Both the position numbers and the translations under genes were made by a program. DNA of 64,000 nucleotides from JABMMZ01 sp044341025. GTDB lineage: Bacteria; Bacteroidota; Bacteroidia; NS11-12g; UBA955. Every line of letters starts with the position of its first letter. The first letter of the stretch is position 1. The stretch lies in assembly GCA_044341025.1 (NCBI GenBank), contig JBIISM010000003.1:124001-188000 (forward strand). Reading direction: 5' to 3'. The notes beneath the pieces are model-generated. The model made no database searches, was not told where the DNA came from, and was given only the letters and a program-made list of their open reading frames with translations. This document shows positions 43,309-51,769 of this stretch, one piece after another.

Positions 43309-45909
43309 TTAAAGCATCTTCTTCAATTCCTGCAATTTCATCAAGGCATCTATAGGGGTCATGGCATTGACTTCCAAAGCACTTAATTGTCTGTGCAGTT
43401 CTTCCAATTTGGGGTCGTTGACACCAAACATGCTTAATTGATATTGCGGAACCTTTAGCGTTTTTAAAGTCTCCCTGCCACTTATTTGGGCACGGTCTTT
43501 TTCAAGCTCTATTAATATTTCTTCAGCTCTTTGTAAAACGGTCTTTGGAACGCCCGCCATTCGGGCTACATGGATACCAAAACTATGCTCACTTCCACCT
43601 TTTACCAGCTTGCGTAAAAACAATACCTTATCTTTTGTTTCACGCACCGAAATATGGTAATTAACTATGCCCTCAATATTTTTTTCCAATTCATTCAACT
43701 CATGGTAATGGGTTGCGAATATTGTTTTTGGTTGCTCTGGATGTTTGCCTAAATACTCTGCAATAGCCCATGCCAAACTTACCCCATCGAAAGTACTGGT
43801 TCCTCTTCCAATTTCGTCTAATAGTATTAAACTGCGGTTCGAAATATTATTCAAAATTCCGGCAGTTTCTATCATCTCAACCATGAATGTACTCTCGCCA
43901 CCAGAAATATTATCACTAGCCCCTACCCTTGTGTATATGCGGTCTACCAATCCAAAGGCGGCTTCATCTGCTGCAACAAAACAACCAATTTGTCCCATCA
44001 AAACTGTCAAAGCGGTTTGACGTAAAACAGCACTCTTACCACTCATATTGGGTCCTGTAAGAATCACTATCCTTTGGGTTTCTAAATCCAACTCAATGTC
44101 ATTGGGTATATACGCATTGTCTACCGGCAGTTGCTTTTCAATTACTGGATGTCTGCAACCCAATAACTTCAAATTAAATCCTTCATCAATCAAAGGTCTA
44201 ACATAACGGTTGTCTTGAGAAATGCGGGCAAAACTCATCAAACAATCCAAACGGGCCAATAAATGGCTGTTCAATTGAACAGGATTGATGTAATCGCCCA
44301 TGTGCAACAATAGATTGCTGTATATCGTGTTTTCAATTTCTAATATGCGGCTCTCGGCACTTAATATTTTATCCTCGTATATCTTTAATTCTTGGGTAAT
44401 ATAACGCTCTGCATTGCTTAAAGTCTGCTTGCGAATCCACTCCTCAGGAACCTTGTCTTTATGTGTATTTGTAACCTCTAAATAATATCCAAATACATTG
44501 TTGAATGCAATTTTTAATGAAGAAATTCCCGTTGCTTCTGCTTCGCGTTTTTGTATCTCTAATAACTTCTCCTTGCCGTTCAATTGCAAATTGCGCAATT
44601 CATCCAATTCTTCATCAACGCCATCGTTGATAACACCGCCCTTATTAATCAAAATTGGCGTATCGTGTTTCAGCTCTTTGAATATCTTTTCTGCCAACTG
44701 TATACACGGATTTAATTGCTCTGCATAAATCTGCATTTCAGCACTAGGCATGTCCATGCAAATTTCTCTAATTTGCTTAACACAATCCAAAGCCCTAGCC
44801 AGTTGTAAAACTTCTCTAGGATTGGCACGCAACAAGGATATCTTTGAAATGATACGCTCTATATCCCCACATTGTGACAGCAAATTGGCAATTTTTTCTG
44901 CTGCGTCCTTGTATTGAATAAAACCTTCAACCGTATTTAACCTTGCATTTATCTGCTGCAAATCCTTCAATGGCAATACAACCCATTTTTTCATTAAACG
45001 GCTGCCCATAGGGGTTTGCGTTTTGTCCAAAATATCTGCCAGAGTTTTGCCTCCGGGATTCGATGGATATAAAACTTCTAAATTGCGAATCGTAAACTGA
45101 TCAAACCATACATATTTATCCTCATCCATACGGCTAATCGCATTGATGTGTTTGATGTTGTTTTGTTGGTTGTGCTCCAAGTAATACAAAGCACTTCCGG
45201 CAGCTACAATGGCTGAACTTAAATGCCCGATACCGAATCCTTTTAATGTACTCGTACCAAAATGATTCAATAATTTCTCTTCCGCATAATCCGATTGGAA
45301 AACCCAATCTTCTAAGGCAAAATGGTAATACTTATCTGCGGTTAACTGTTTAAATAAATTGCTCTGCGGTTTGCTTATAATCACTTCCGCAGGCTTTAAA
45401 CTGCTCAACAATTTATTGATGTAATCTGAGGAGCCTTCTGCCACCATAAACTCGCCCGTCGATATATCTAAAAAAGCAACGCCTGTGTGGTCTTTTCCAA
45501 AATAAACTGAGGCTAAAAAATTACTGGTGTTAATGTCTAAAACTTTGTCGTTAAAAACAACGCCAGGCGTAACCAATTCTGTAACCCCTCTTTTTACAAT
45601 ACCCTTGGCCATTTTTGGGTCTTCCAATTGCTCGCATATTGCAACCCTGTGTCCGGCCCTCACCAATTTAGGCAAATAGGTGTCTAAGGAATGGTGCGGA
45701 AACCCAGCCAGCTCAATTTCACTGCTGCTGCCAGCACCACGCTTGGTTAATACGATGCCCAAGACCTTCGATGCAAGCACTGCATCTTCTCCAAAGGTTT
45801 CGTAAAAGTCGCCCACACGGAACAACAAAAGTGCTCCAGGGTACTTCTGTTTGAACCCTGAATACTGTTTCATCAATGGTGTCTGATTATCTGTTATCTT
45901 TGCGGACAT
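43309..45909 (-). CDS. mutS: DNA mismatch repair protein MutS
   Basis: 866 residues, full length. The mismatch-reading Phe-x-Glu is in FRVGDFYETFGEDA near the N-terminus (about 30-43). The connector, lever and clamp domains follow. The ATPase has Walker A LTGPNMSGKSAVLRQ (about 620-634), STFMVEMIETAGIL, Walker B LILLDEIGRGTSTFDG and IFATHYHELNEL. The C-terminal helix-turn-helix dimerisation region (VLQRAEEILIELEKD) is present. It is divergent from the SpoU methyltransferase gene. Confidence 0.97.
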   Translation of the reverse strand: MSAKITDNQTPLMKQYSGFKQKYPGALLLFRVGDFYETFGEDAVLASKVLGIVLTKRGAGSSSEIELAGFPHHSLDTYLPKLVRAGHRVAICEQLEDPKMAKGIVKRGVTELVTPGVVFNDKVLDINTSNFLASVYFGKDHTGVAFLDISTGEFMVAEGSSDYINKLLSSLKPAEVIISKPQSNLFKQLTADKYYHFALEDWVFQSDYAEEKLLNHFGTSTLKGFGIGHLSSAIVAAGSALYYLEHNQQNNIKHINAISRMDEDKYVWFDQFTIRNLEVLYPSNPGGKTLADILDKTQTPMGSRLMKKWVVLPLKDLQQINARLNTVEGFIQYKDAAEKIANLLSQCGDIERIISKISLLRANPREVLQLARALDCVKQIREICMDMPSAEMQIYAEQLNPCIQLAEKIFKELKHDTPILINKGGVINDGVDEELDELRNLQLNGKEKLLEIQKREAEATGISSLKIAFNNVFGYYLEVTNTHKDKVPEEWIRKQTLSNAERYITQELKIYEDKILSAESRILEIENTIYSNLLLHMGDYINPVQLNSHLLARLDCLMSFARISQDNRYVRPLIDEGFNLKLLGCRHPVIEKQLPVDNAYIPNDIELDLETQRIVILTGPNMSGKSAVLRQTALTVLMGQIGCFVAADEAAFGLVDRIYTRVGASDNISGGESTFMVEMIETAGILNNISNRSLILLDEIGRGTSTFDGVSLAWAIAEYLGKHPEQPKTIFATHYHELNELEKNIEGIVNYHISVRETKDKVLFLRKLVKGGSEHSFGIHVARMAGVPKTVLQRAEEILIELEKDRAQISGRETLKTLKVPQYQLSMFGVNDPKLEELHRQLSALEVNAMTPIDALMKLQELKKML

Positions 45910-45966
45910 AAGGCTTAGTCTTGGTTTACAATTTTAGAAAAATAATTTTACAATTTACCCGAAAAA

Positions 45967-46491
45967 ATGTACCGCAAGTTACACACACATCAACTTAACC
46001 GATTAACAATTTATCAATACCAAACCACGCCCCTAAACCCCATTTGCGTTGTGCTCGACAATGTTAGAAGCATGAACAATATTGGCAGTATTTTTAGAAG
46101 CTCTGATGGTTTTGGTGCTGAGCATGTGCATCTTTGTGGCATAAGTGCTTGTCCTCCCCACCGCGATATCCATAAAACAGCTCTTGGTGCTGAACTAAGT
46201 ATGCCTTGGACCTACCACAAATCATGCTTGGAAGCTTGCATTGAACTTAAAAAACAAAACTATTTATTGGTTGCTGTTGAACAAGTTGAAAACAGCGTTT
46301 TTTTACAAGACTTTAAAGCCCATTCTGAACAAAAAATTGCACTCATTTTAGGCAATGAAACCGATGGCGTTTCACAAGAAGTTTTGGATGTATGCGACCA
46401 TTGTATTGAAGTGCCTCAATTTGGAACCAAACATTCTTTCAATGTTTCTGTTTGTGCAGGCATTGTTCTTTGGGAATTGACCAAATTATAG
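45967..46491 (+). CDS. SpoU/TrmH-family RNA 2'-O-methyltransferase
   Basis: 174 residues, minimal SPOUT methyltransferase without an N-terminal substrate-binding domain. Motif 1 is LDNVRSMNNIGSIFRSSDGFGA (given here in part: NNIGSIFRSSDGFG), motif 2 ALILGNETDGVS and motif 3 VPQFGTKHSFNVSVCAGIVLWEL, which together form the trefoil-knot AdoMet site. It methylates ribose in tRNA or rRNA; the target cannot be assigned. Divergent from mutS. Confidence 0.92.
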   Translation: MYRKLHTHQLNRLTIYQYQTTPLNPICVVLDNVRSMNNIGSIFRSSDGFGAEHVHLCGISACPPHRDIHKTALGAELSMPWTYHKSCLEACIELKKQNYLLVAVEQVENSVFLQDFKAHSEQKIALILGNETDGVSQEVLDVCDHCIEVPQFGTKHSFNVSVCAGIVLWELTKL

Positions 46492-46654
46492 TTGTTTTTC
46501 ATCTATAAAACATTCATTTGCATTTTAATTAATGTACAAGATAATATTCATTGCACTTCAATTGCGTATATTTAACTTTTTTTATTTCACTGATTTGAGT
46601 CAACTTGCATTTGATTTTTTTAATGGCACCATTTTTGAAAATCTTAAAATAAAC

Positions 46655-48700
46655 ATGAAGTATTTCATACTCTTACTATTTGCTAACCTATTGCCCTCTT
46701 TGCAGTTTGCCCAAAACAAAGCCGTGGCCCTTGATTGGCAAAACCAAATTGATTTTGAACAAAACCGCTTCGATATTTTGGATGGTGATTTGGATGGCAA
46801 AATAGAACTAAGCAGTGAAAACCAAAGCACTATAGCCACCAAACTCTATTTAGAACGCATCGATTTGTTTCAAACCCAAATTAAATCGCTTGATGCTGTT
46901 CAATCAAAACAATACGCCAGAGGCTTGTTCGAATATCTTAAGAAGATTCAAAAACAAGACATTGTCCATTTGTCTTCTTCCCAACGCAACATCGATTTAC
47001 TAGACAAATTAATTAACTTAAAAAACGACAGCAAAGAGCTTGAACTTTTAAAAACAGACATTAAAACGGGTTTAAATTTAAGCGATATCATCAACCTCAA
47101 AACCTATGCTAAAACCTATTGGTTATATGCCGCTGGCTTTTACCCTACAGACGTGTTGAATGTATTTAAAAACTTAGCTTACTCGCCTCTCGGCAATGAT
47201 GTGTTACTTGCCTTAGCCCGCATCGATCCTGCAGCCATCAAACAATACTTTGGTTCCAACCACATCATCGATAGGGCGATTAAAAATTCTAAAGACAGCA
47301 TTGCCATCTTATTGTACGATATCTACAAACAATTTGGCACACAATCTCGGGCCTATGCACTCATAGAATACATTTCTAAAAAACAATTGAGCATCGCTGA
47401 AGCAGATCAAATTGCAAAAGACCCCAAACGCTTTTTTTCTAAACTCATAGAGCTGAGAAAAAAACAAAATATCTTGGCCGATTACACCGTCGACAAAGAA
47501 CTCGAATCGATTGGTATGGAGCGGGTAGTTGAAATAAATCTAAGACACGAAGAAACCGAAGTGTACAGATTTTCACCCATTCAAAATGACAATGCCTACG
47601 AAATTTATACGTCCATTGTCTATTGTCCTCAAGAAATATTTACCTCAACTTTCCTTGGTATGTATAGCCGTCTCATGGAAAAAAGAAAGGAAACGTCCTC
47701 TTACCTGTTCCTGAAAAAAATGAACTACAACAAGTTCAGAATCTTTCTAAAACAATGCGCAGGCTATAACAAATTAGACGATTTCTTTTCTCATATGAAC
47801 GACAGCCAAGCCAACGCACTTATCCAAGCATTTGCAGGTGGCTTGTACAATTATGGTGGCGATCTGGGCCCGGCGGTTGATGTTGCTGATACCTACGGAA
47901 GTTTAGATAACGAAAAAATTAAGGCTATTTTCCTAAACACCATTGAAAAAGAATTGAAAAAATGCATTCTTGAAAGCAATGAACACGGTATAAAAATATA
48001 TGGTCTATTGCTCAAACTTTGTGGCGGAAATCCTACTAGCTATAGCAATAAATTTACTTTTGATATCCCCAATTTAGACCGTGTGCGTTCTGCCGACTTA
48101 TTCCCCGATAGCTTACACATTCAACAACACTTTTTCTTTGATGATGAAGACGGTGAAACCGCTTTTAACAACTGGTTAAGCTTGTACCCTGCTGCCATTT
48201 ATAAAAAAGAGGACAAGGGAACCTACATCGTTTTCAAAACCATTAAAGGAAAGCGCATGGCAATTTATGCCAACAAACCCCATTCAGAAATTGAGGGTAG
48301 AAAGGCGCTTAGCGCTTACTTCGAAAGCATAAACCGTTTTCCAGATTTAATCGTTCACCGCGGTCATTCTTACTATATTGAAAACACGCTCGACAACATG
48401 AGCAACAGCAACAAAGTGGCTATTTTAGGGAGTTGTGGTGGTTATCAAAACATTAGTAAAGCAATGGAAAACGCCTTCGATGTTCAAATTATCAGCACCA
48501 AACAAGTGGGAACTATGGCCGTTAATACCGTCCTTATTCAAGAAATTACTGAAACAATTAGAGCCGGAAAAGACCTTGTATGGTTGGATGTTTGGAAGCA
48601 AATAAGCATCAAACTTAAAAACAATCCGCAGTTTAAAGATTACATCCCTCCATACAAAAATTTAGGTGCCAAATTCATTCGTGCTTACAACGAATTATAG
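46655..48700 (+). CDS. Secreted protein with putative caspase-like (clan CD) cysteine-peptidase domain
   Basis: 681 residues from ATG 46655, which begins a clear signal peptide (KYFILLLFANLLPSLQFAQ); the longer frame from 46532 is ignored. Just after it is a Ca-binding-like loop (DILDGDLDGKIELS, about 35-48). The middle is largely helical with no recognised domain. The C-terminal 115 residues show a His-Gly pair in HRGHSYY (His at about 568 and 571) after a hydrophobic strand, then VAILGSCGGY with Cys at about 594. A strand-His-x-Gly-His, strand-x-Cys-Gly order is the hallmark of clan CD peptidases (caspase, CHAT, gingipain types). Peptidase activity is inferred. The gene overlaps the convergent GT39-like gene by 6 bp. 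Confidence 0.62.
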   Translation: MKYFILLLFANLLPSLQFAQNKAVALDWQNQIDFEQNRFDILDGDLDGKIELSSENQSTIATKLYLERIDLFQTQIKSLDAVQSKQYARGLFEYLKKIQKQDIVHLSSSQRNIDLLDKLINLKNDSKELELLKTDIKTGLNLSDIINLKTYAKTYWLYAAGFYPTDVLNVFKNLAYSPLGNDVLLALARIDPAAIKQYFGSNHIIDRAIKNSKDSIAILLYDIYKQFGTQSRAYALIEYISKKQLSIAEADQIAKDPKRFFSKLIELRKKQNILADYTVDKELESIGMERVVEINLRHEETEVYRFSPIQNDNAYEIYTSIVYCPQEIFTSTFLGMYSRLMEKRKETSSYLFLKKMNYNKFRIFLKQCAGYNKLDDFFSHMNDSQANALIQAFAGGLYNYGGDLGPAVDVADTYGSLDNEKIKAIFLNTIEKELKKCILESNEHGIKIYGLLLKLCGGNPTSYSNKFTFDIPNLDRVRSADLFPDSLHIQQHFFFDDEDGETAFNNWLSLYPAAIYKKEDKGTYIVFKTIKGKRMAIYANKPHSEIEGRKALSAYFESINRFPDLIVHRGHSYYIENTLDNMSNSNKVAILGSCGGYQNISKAMENAFDVQIISTKQVGTMAVNTVLIQEITETIRAGKDLVWLDVWKQISIKLKNNPQFKDYIPPYKNLGAKFIRAYNEL

Positions 48701-50146
48701 TTTTCTCTTTTTAAATAAATACGATTTGGCATAACCTGATTCGAACTGCTTTACCAAGCTGTATATTTGGGTATCAGGTGCATTCCATTCCATATTTCCA
48801 GGATAACAATATACCCTGTACTGAGCAGTTTTTGAAAACGTGGTGTCTAATTTAAATTGTCTTTCTTTAATGTAACCAAAACGGCTATCAACAGCTGCCA
48901 ATTGCAAAGGAAAGGCAAAGCCAATGCTGTCATTTCTGTAATCGCCTGAATTAACAAAATTCAACATTTGGGCATTGGCTTTTATCATATGTCTATACCC
49001 TAAATCCACTTCTGTAAACCTAGTCTTGTTTTCTAAATTAAACACACCTGTTACGTAGGCAAGCAATACGCCTAATACGACTAGCATTGGATGAAAGCGT
49101 TTGAAATACACTATGCCTTTTGCAAATAACACCACCACAAAAGGGAGCAATATTAAAAAGTATCGGTCCAATACCGCTGCTATGCCTGAAAATGCGATAA
49201 ATCCAAAACAATAAATGCCCAGCAAAATAAGATCAGAATCCAATTTAAATCGGATTTTATTTTTTTGAATTAAAGATACCACCAAGGCAAGAACACAAAT
49301 GCCCGATAACACCAATCTACCTTGGTCTTTAAATGCTATTTCCAAAGGATAATCCCAGGTCTTTTGAAGTATACTGCCCAAACTTGGTTTTAAATTTCCC
49401 AAATTCCCTGGATGCAAATACCATCCAAATGTTGCCTTTGTAAGCAATAAAAAGGCAAAGAAAAATCCTATAGGCAAGAGAAATAATATCGATTCTTTAA
49501 AGACCTTCCTTTTGTCTTGGTCAAACAGTAATAGGTAGACTCTATGGGTCAAAAACGCAATGGCTAAGACCAGCCCAGTTTCTTTTGTTAATAGTCCAAA
49601 AACACAAAACACAATCGCCAATACATAGTTTTTGCGCATGTAAAAAAGCAAGGCAAAAGTGGTGTTCATGGCCAAGAATACTTCCAATAAAATTTGTGTT
49701 GAAAGAGCCAAGACCATAGGCTGCATTAAAAACAACAAAAATGATGTGAGCGCTATCAAACGGTCTTTGCTCAAATGAAGGGCCAATAAATACGTGCCTA
49801 ATGATAATAGGTAAGTAAACAAAAGGTTGCAGACATGCAAGCTGGCAACACTTGAACCAAAAACTTTTGCAAAAAGTGAAAACACAAGATGCATCATCAG
49901 TGGATGACCAAAACTCAATGAGGCCGGCAAAGCAGAAGGCAAGATGGAAATGCCATGGTCGTGCATATACAATACCCCACTCGCATAAGCGCCCATCTCA
50001 TCCCAAAAATAGGGTAAGAAAATGTCGTTCCATTTTACCATTAGAAAAACAAGCCAAGCCAAGCCCATCAATATGTTTCGGTAGATTGCTTTCTCTACCC
50101 ATCCAAACCACTTGCTTTGAATTGTATGTTCTTTTTCTACTGACAT
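48695..50146 (-). CDS. GT39-like polytopic membrane protein (putative glycosyltransferase), paralog 2
   Basis: 483 residues, same plan as the protein at 25903-27309: first helix, then YFWDEMGAYASGVLYMHDHG (about 45-64) with the Asp-Glu pair of GT-C enzymes, a GHPLMMHLVFSLF helix start, about ten further helices, and a soluble C-terminal domain with CYPGNMEWNAP and GYAKSYLFKKRKL. Both paralogs share the WDExGxY, GHPL and PGNM blocks. A -7 box lies 19 nt upstream. Sugar donor and acceptor unknown. Confidence 0.72.
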   Translation of the reverse strand: MSVEKEHTIQSKWFGWVEKAIYRNILMGLAWLVFLMVKWNDIFLPYFWDEMGAYASGVLYMHDHGISILPSALPASLSFGHPLMMHLVFSLFAKVFGSSVASLHVCNLLFTYLLSLGTYLLALHLSKDRLIALTSFLLFLMQPMVLALSTQILLEVFLAMNTTFALLFYMRKNYVLAIVFCVFGLLTKETGLVLAIAFLTHRVYLLLFDQDKRKVFKESILFLLPIGFFFAFLLLTKATFGWYLHPGNLGNLKPSLGSILQKTWDYPLEIAFKDQGRLVLSGICVLALVVSLIQKNKIRFKLDSDLILLGIYCFGFIAFSGIAAVLDRYFLILLPFVVVLFAKGIVYFKRFHPMLVVLGVLLAYVTGVFNLENKTRFTEVDLGYRHMIKANAQMLNFVNSGDYRNDSIGFAFPLQLAAVDSRFGYIKERQFKLDTTFSKTAQYRVYCYPGNMEWNAPDTQIYSLVKQFESGYAKSYLFKKRKL

Positions 50147-50165
50147 CTAAACCTTTACGTTTGGG

Positions 50166-50173
50166 CAAAATTA
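50166..50173 (-). promoter_or_regulatory. TAnnTTTG -7 box for GT39-like paralog 2
   Basis: Minus strand TAATTTTG ending 19 nt before the ATG at 50146. Confidence 0.5.
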
Positions 50174-50284
50174 AACTAATTCGTTTTAAATTAAGTCTTG
50201 CAATAATAATCAAGTATAAGTATTTGTATTGAAACTAAACATCAAGTTTGAATTAACTTGGCGTTTCAAACCATTAAATTGAAT

Positions 50285-50494
50285 ATGGACGGTTTTGAAT
50301 TCATTGCACAAGCACTCGGTGAAGGATTGATTCACCCATTCCTAAAATCAATTGGAACCCTTCTGCGTTGGCCATTTTTATTTAGAAAATACACCCTTAA
50401 AGAAATCTATAAAAAACCTTGGAACACAAGGATTGGGGGGATTGGAATTGCGGTATTAGTTTGCTTATTGTTAATTTATAAATACTATTTTTAA
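50285..50494 (+). CDS. Small single-span membrane protein, unknown function
   Basis: 69 residues from ATG 50285 (the frame extends to TTG 50258, not used). An amphipathic, partly basic N-terminal half (FIAQALGEGLIHPFLKSIGT, then RKYTLKEIYKKPWNTR) leads to one C-terminal transmembrane helix (IGGIGIAVLVCLLLIYKYYF). Short proteins of this shape, with a YTLKE-like motif and one helix, recur in Bacteroidota, so I regard it as real. Function unknown. Confidence 0.6.
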   Translation: MDGFEFIAQALGEGLIHPFLKSIGTLLRWPFLFRKYTLKEIYKKPWNTRIGGIGIAVLVCLLLIYKYYF

Positions 50495-50634
50495 ATATAA
50501 ATATTCGAATTAATAAAAAGAATTAACTTTATGTATTGTAAATGTATTTTAAAAATAAAAAAGGTTGCTATTTTAAAAAATCTTTGTCCAAAAAAAAATA
50601 AAAATCAATGCAAATAAATTATTAATTAATACAT

Positions 50635-50642
50635 TAACTTTG
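50635..50642 (+). promoter_or_regulatory. TAnnTTTG -7 box for the 126-residue protein gene
   Basis: TAACTTTG, 38 nt upstream of the ATG at 50681, in a very AT-rich stretch; moderate support only. Confidence 0.35.
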
Positions 50643-50680
50643 ATGTTAAAAGATGAATTTAAATTTTAAATAAAAAATAT

Positions 50681-51061
50681 ATGAAATTAAATAAAAACCA
50701 AATAGCAATTGCTTGCTTTTTTAAGGTGAACACTATTTTATCAAAAACCAATATTAGTCAAGAACTTGCAGAAGTTTTTATTCAAGTTTTAGATGAAACA
50801 GATGAACTTTATTACGATTCTGATGATTATCAGCTAGTTCGTGCCAATAATTCAAACATTGAAGAATATGATCTTGAACAACAATTTGGAGCTTTAGAAT
50901 TACTTACAAAGTATAGAATTCTTCTCGTTATTCTAACGTCATTTAGCAGACACTTTGGGCAAATGGAATATGACGATCAAAGAAAAGTCAATTGGTACAA
51001 TTTAGGCTCTCAGAATGGCGTAGATATGGATGCCTGGAAAAAATGGCAAAGAGATAGATAA
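50681..51061 (+). CDS. Unknown acidic protein in AT-rich accessory stretch
   Basis: 126 residues, soluble, with acidic patches (DETDELYYDSDDYQLV and NIEEYDLEQQ) and a helical middle (ALELLTKYRILLVILTSF). Upstream DNA is extremely AT-rich. No family recognised. The codon pattern is consistent with a real gene. It is followed directly by the repeat cassette at 51073-51555. Confidence 0.5.
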   Translation: MKLNKNQIAIACFFKVNTILSKTNISQELAEVFIQVLDETDELYYDSDDYQLVRANNSNIEEYDLEQQFGALELLTKYRILLVILTSFSRHFGQMEYDDQRKVNWYNLGSQNGVDMDAWKKWQRDR

Positions 51062-51072
51062 TAAACAATATA

Positions 51073-51123
51073 TTTTCTTTTTCTATGCCTCCAAATGCTC
51101 AAATCAGAGCCTTTGGCATTTTG
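51073..51123. repeat. 51-bp direct repeat, left flank of the repeat cassette
   Basis: Identical to 51505-51555 over 51 bp. It contains a partly self-complementary stretch from TGCC to GGCA with inner CTC/GAG pairs. Confidence 0.9.
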
Positions 51124-51133
51124 CTGGAAAAGG

Positions 51134-51472
51134 GACAGGATTACCTAAAGGTGGTCCTAAAGGGGTGGCTTAACAAAGAATGAAGAATGTGCTGGCCTGC
51201 TTCGCATGCCTTCCATTTTTTATTTTGTAAAATTGCTCAAAGCAAAGGCAGAGCTTTAAGACAGGATTACCTAAAGGTGGTCCTAAGGGAATGGCTTAAC
51301 AATGAAAACAAAATCAGAAGTCTGCTGCGAATGAATCTTAAAAGGACAGGATTACCTAGCGGTGGTCCTAAAGGGGTGGCTTAACAAAGAAAACAAAATC
51401 AGAAGTCTGCTGCGCATGAATGTTAAAAAGACAGGAGTACCTAACGGTGGTCCTAAGGGGGTGGCTGAACAA
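51134..51472 (+). repeat. Four-copy hairpin repeat array
   Basis: Four copies of a conserved 43-bp block begin at 51134, 51260, 51345 and 51430. The last three are spaced by exactly 85 bp and share the intervening sequence (AAAACAAAATCAGAAGTCTG). Each block holds a 9-bp stem: arms AGGATTACC and GGTGGTCCT around a 4-nt loop that varies (TAAA, TAAA, TAGC, TAAC). Two of the pairs are G-U on the plus strand but would be C-A mismatches on the minus strand, so the plus strand is the likelier RNA. The 85-bp period is not a multiple of three, so it is not a protein repeat. Confidence 0.85.
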
Positions 51473-51504
51473 ATAAAACAAAATCAGAAGTCTGCTGCGC
51501 ATCC

Positions 51505-51555
51505 TTTTCTTTTTCTATGCCTCCAAATGCTCAAATCAGAGCCTTTGGCATTTTG
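51505..51555. repeat. 51-bp direct repeat, right flank of the repeat cassette
   Basis: Exact copy of 51073-51123, 432 bp downstream, ending just before the terminator of the initiator tRNA gene. Confidence 0.9.
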
Positions 51556-51561
51556 TGGCAT

Positions 51562-51583
51562 AAAAAAAGCCGCTAACGCGGCT
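51562..51583 (-). terminator. Terminator of the initiator tRNA gene
   Basis: Stem AGCCGC (51568-51573) with GCGGCT (51578-51583), loop of 4 nt; on the minus strand it is followed by seven T. It lies 17 bp past the tRNA 3' end. Confidence 0.88.
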
Positions 51584-51599
51584 GATTTTGTTTCCTTTG

Positions 51600-51671
<72 letters not shown>

Positions 51672-51769
51672 ATTTTTTGGGACTGCAAATATACAGGTTA
51701 TTATTAAATTTACAAGATATTAATCTTAAGTTTATTAAATCTGGTCGAATTTGAATGCATTTTTAGGTG

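Noticed and set aside
51187..51384. Plus-strand 65-codon frame within the repeat array
   Set aside because: It spans repeat blocks in changing frame relative to the repeat unit and has no conserved counterpart in the next unit. Treated as chance.
51134..51472. Possible CRISPR array
   Set aside because: The spaces between conserved blocks are themselves repeated, the blocks are 43 bp with variable loops, and there are no cas genes. It does not fit CRISPR structure.
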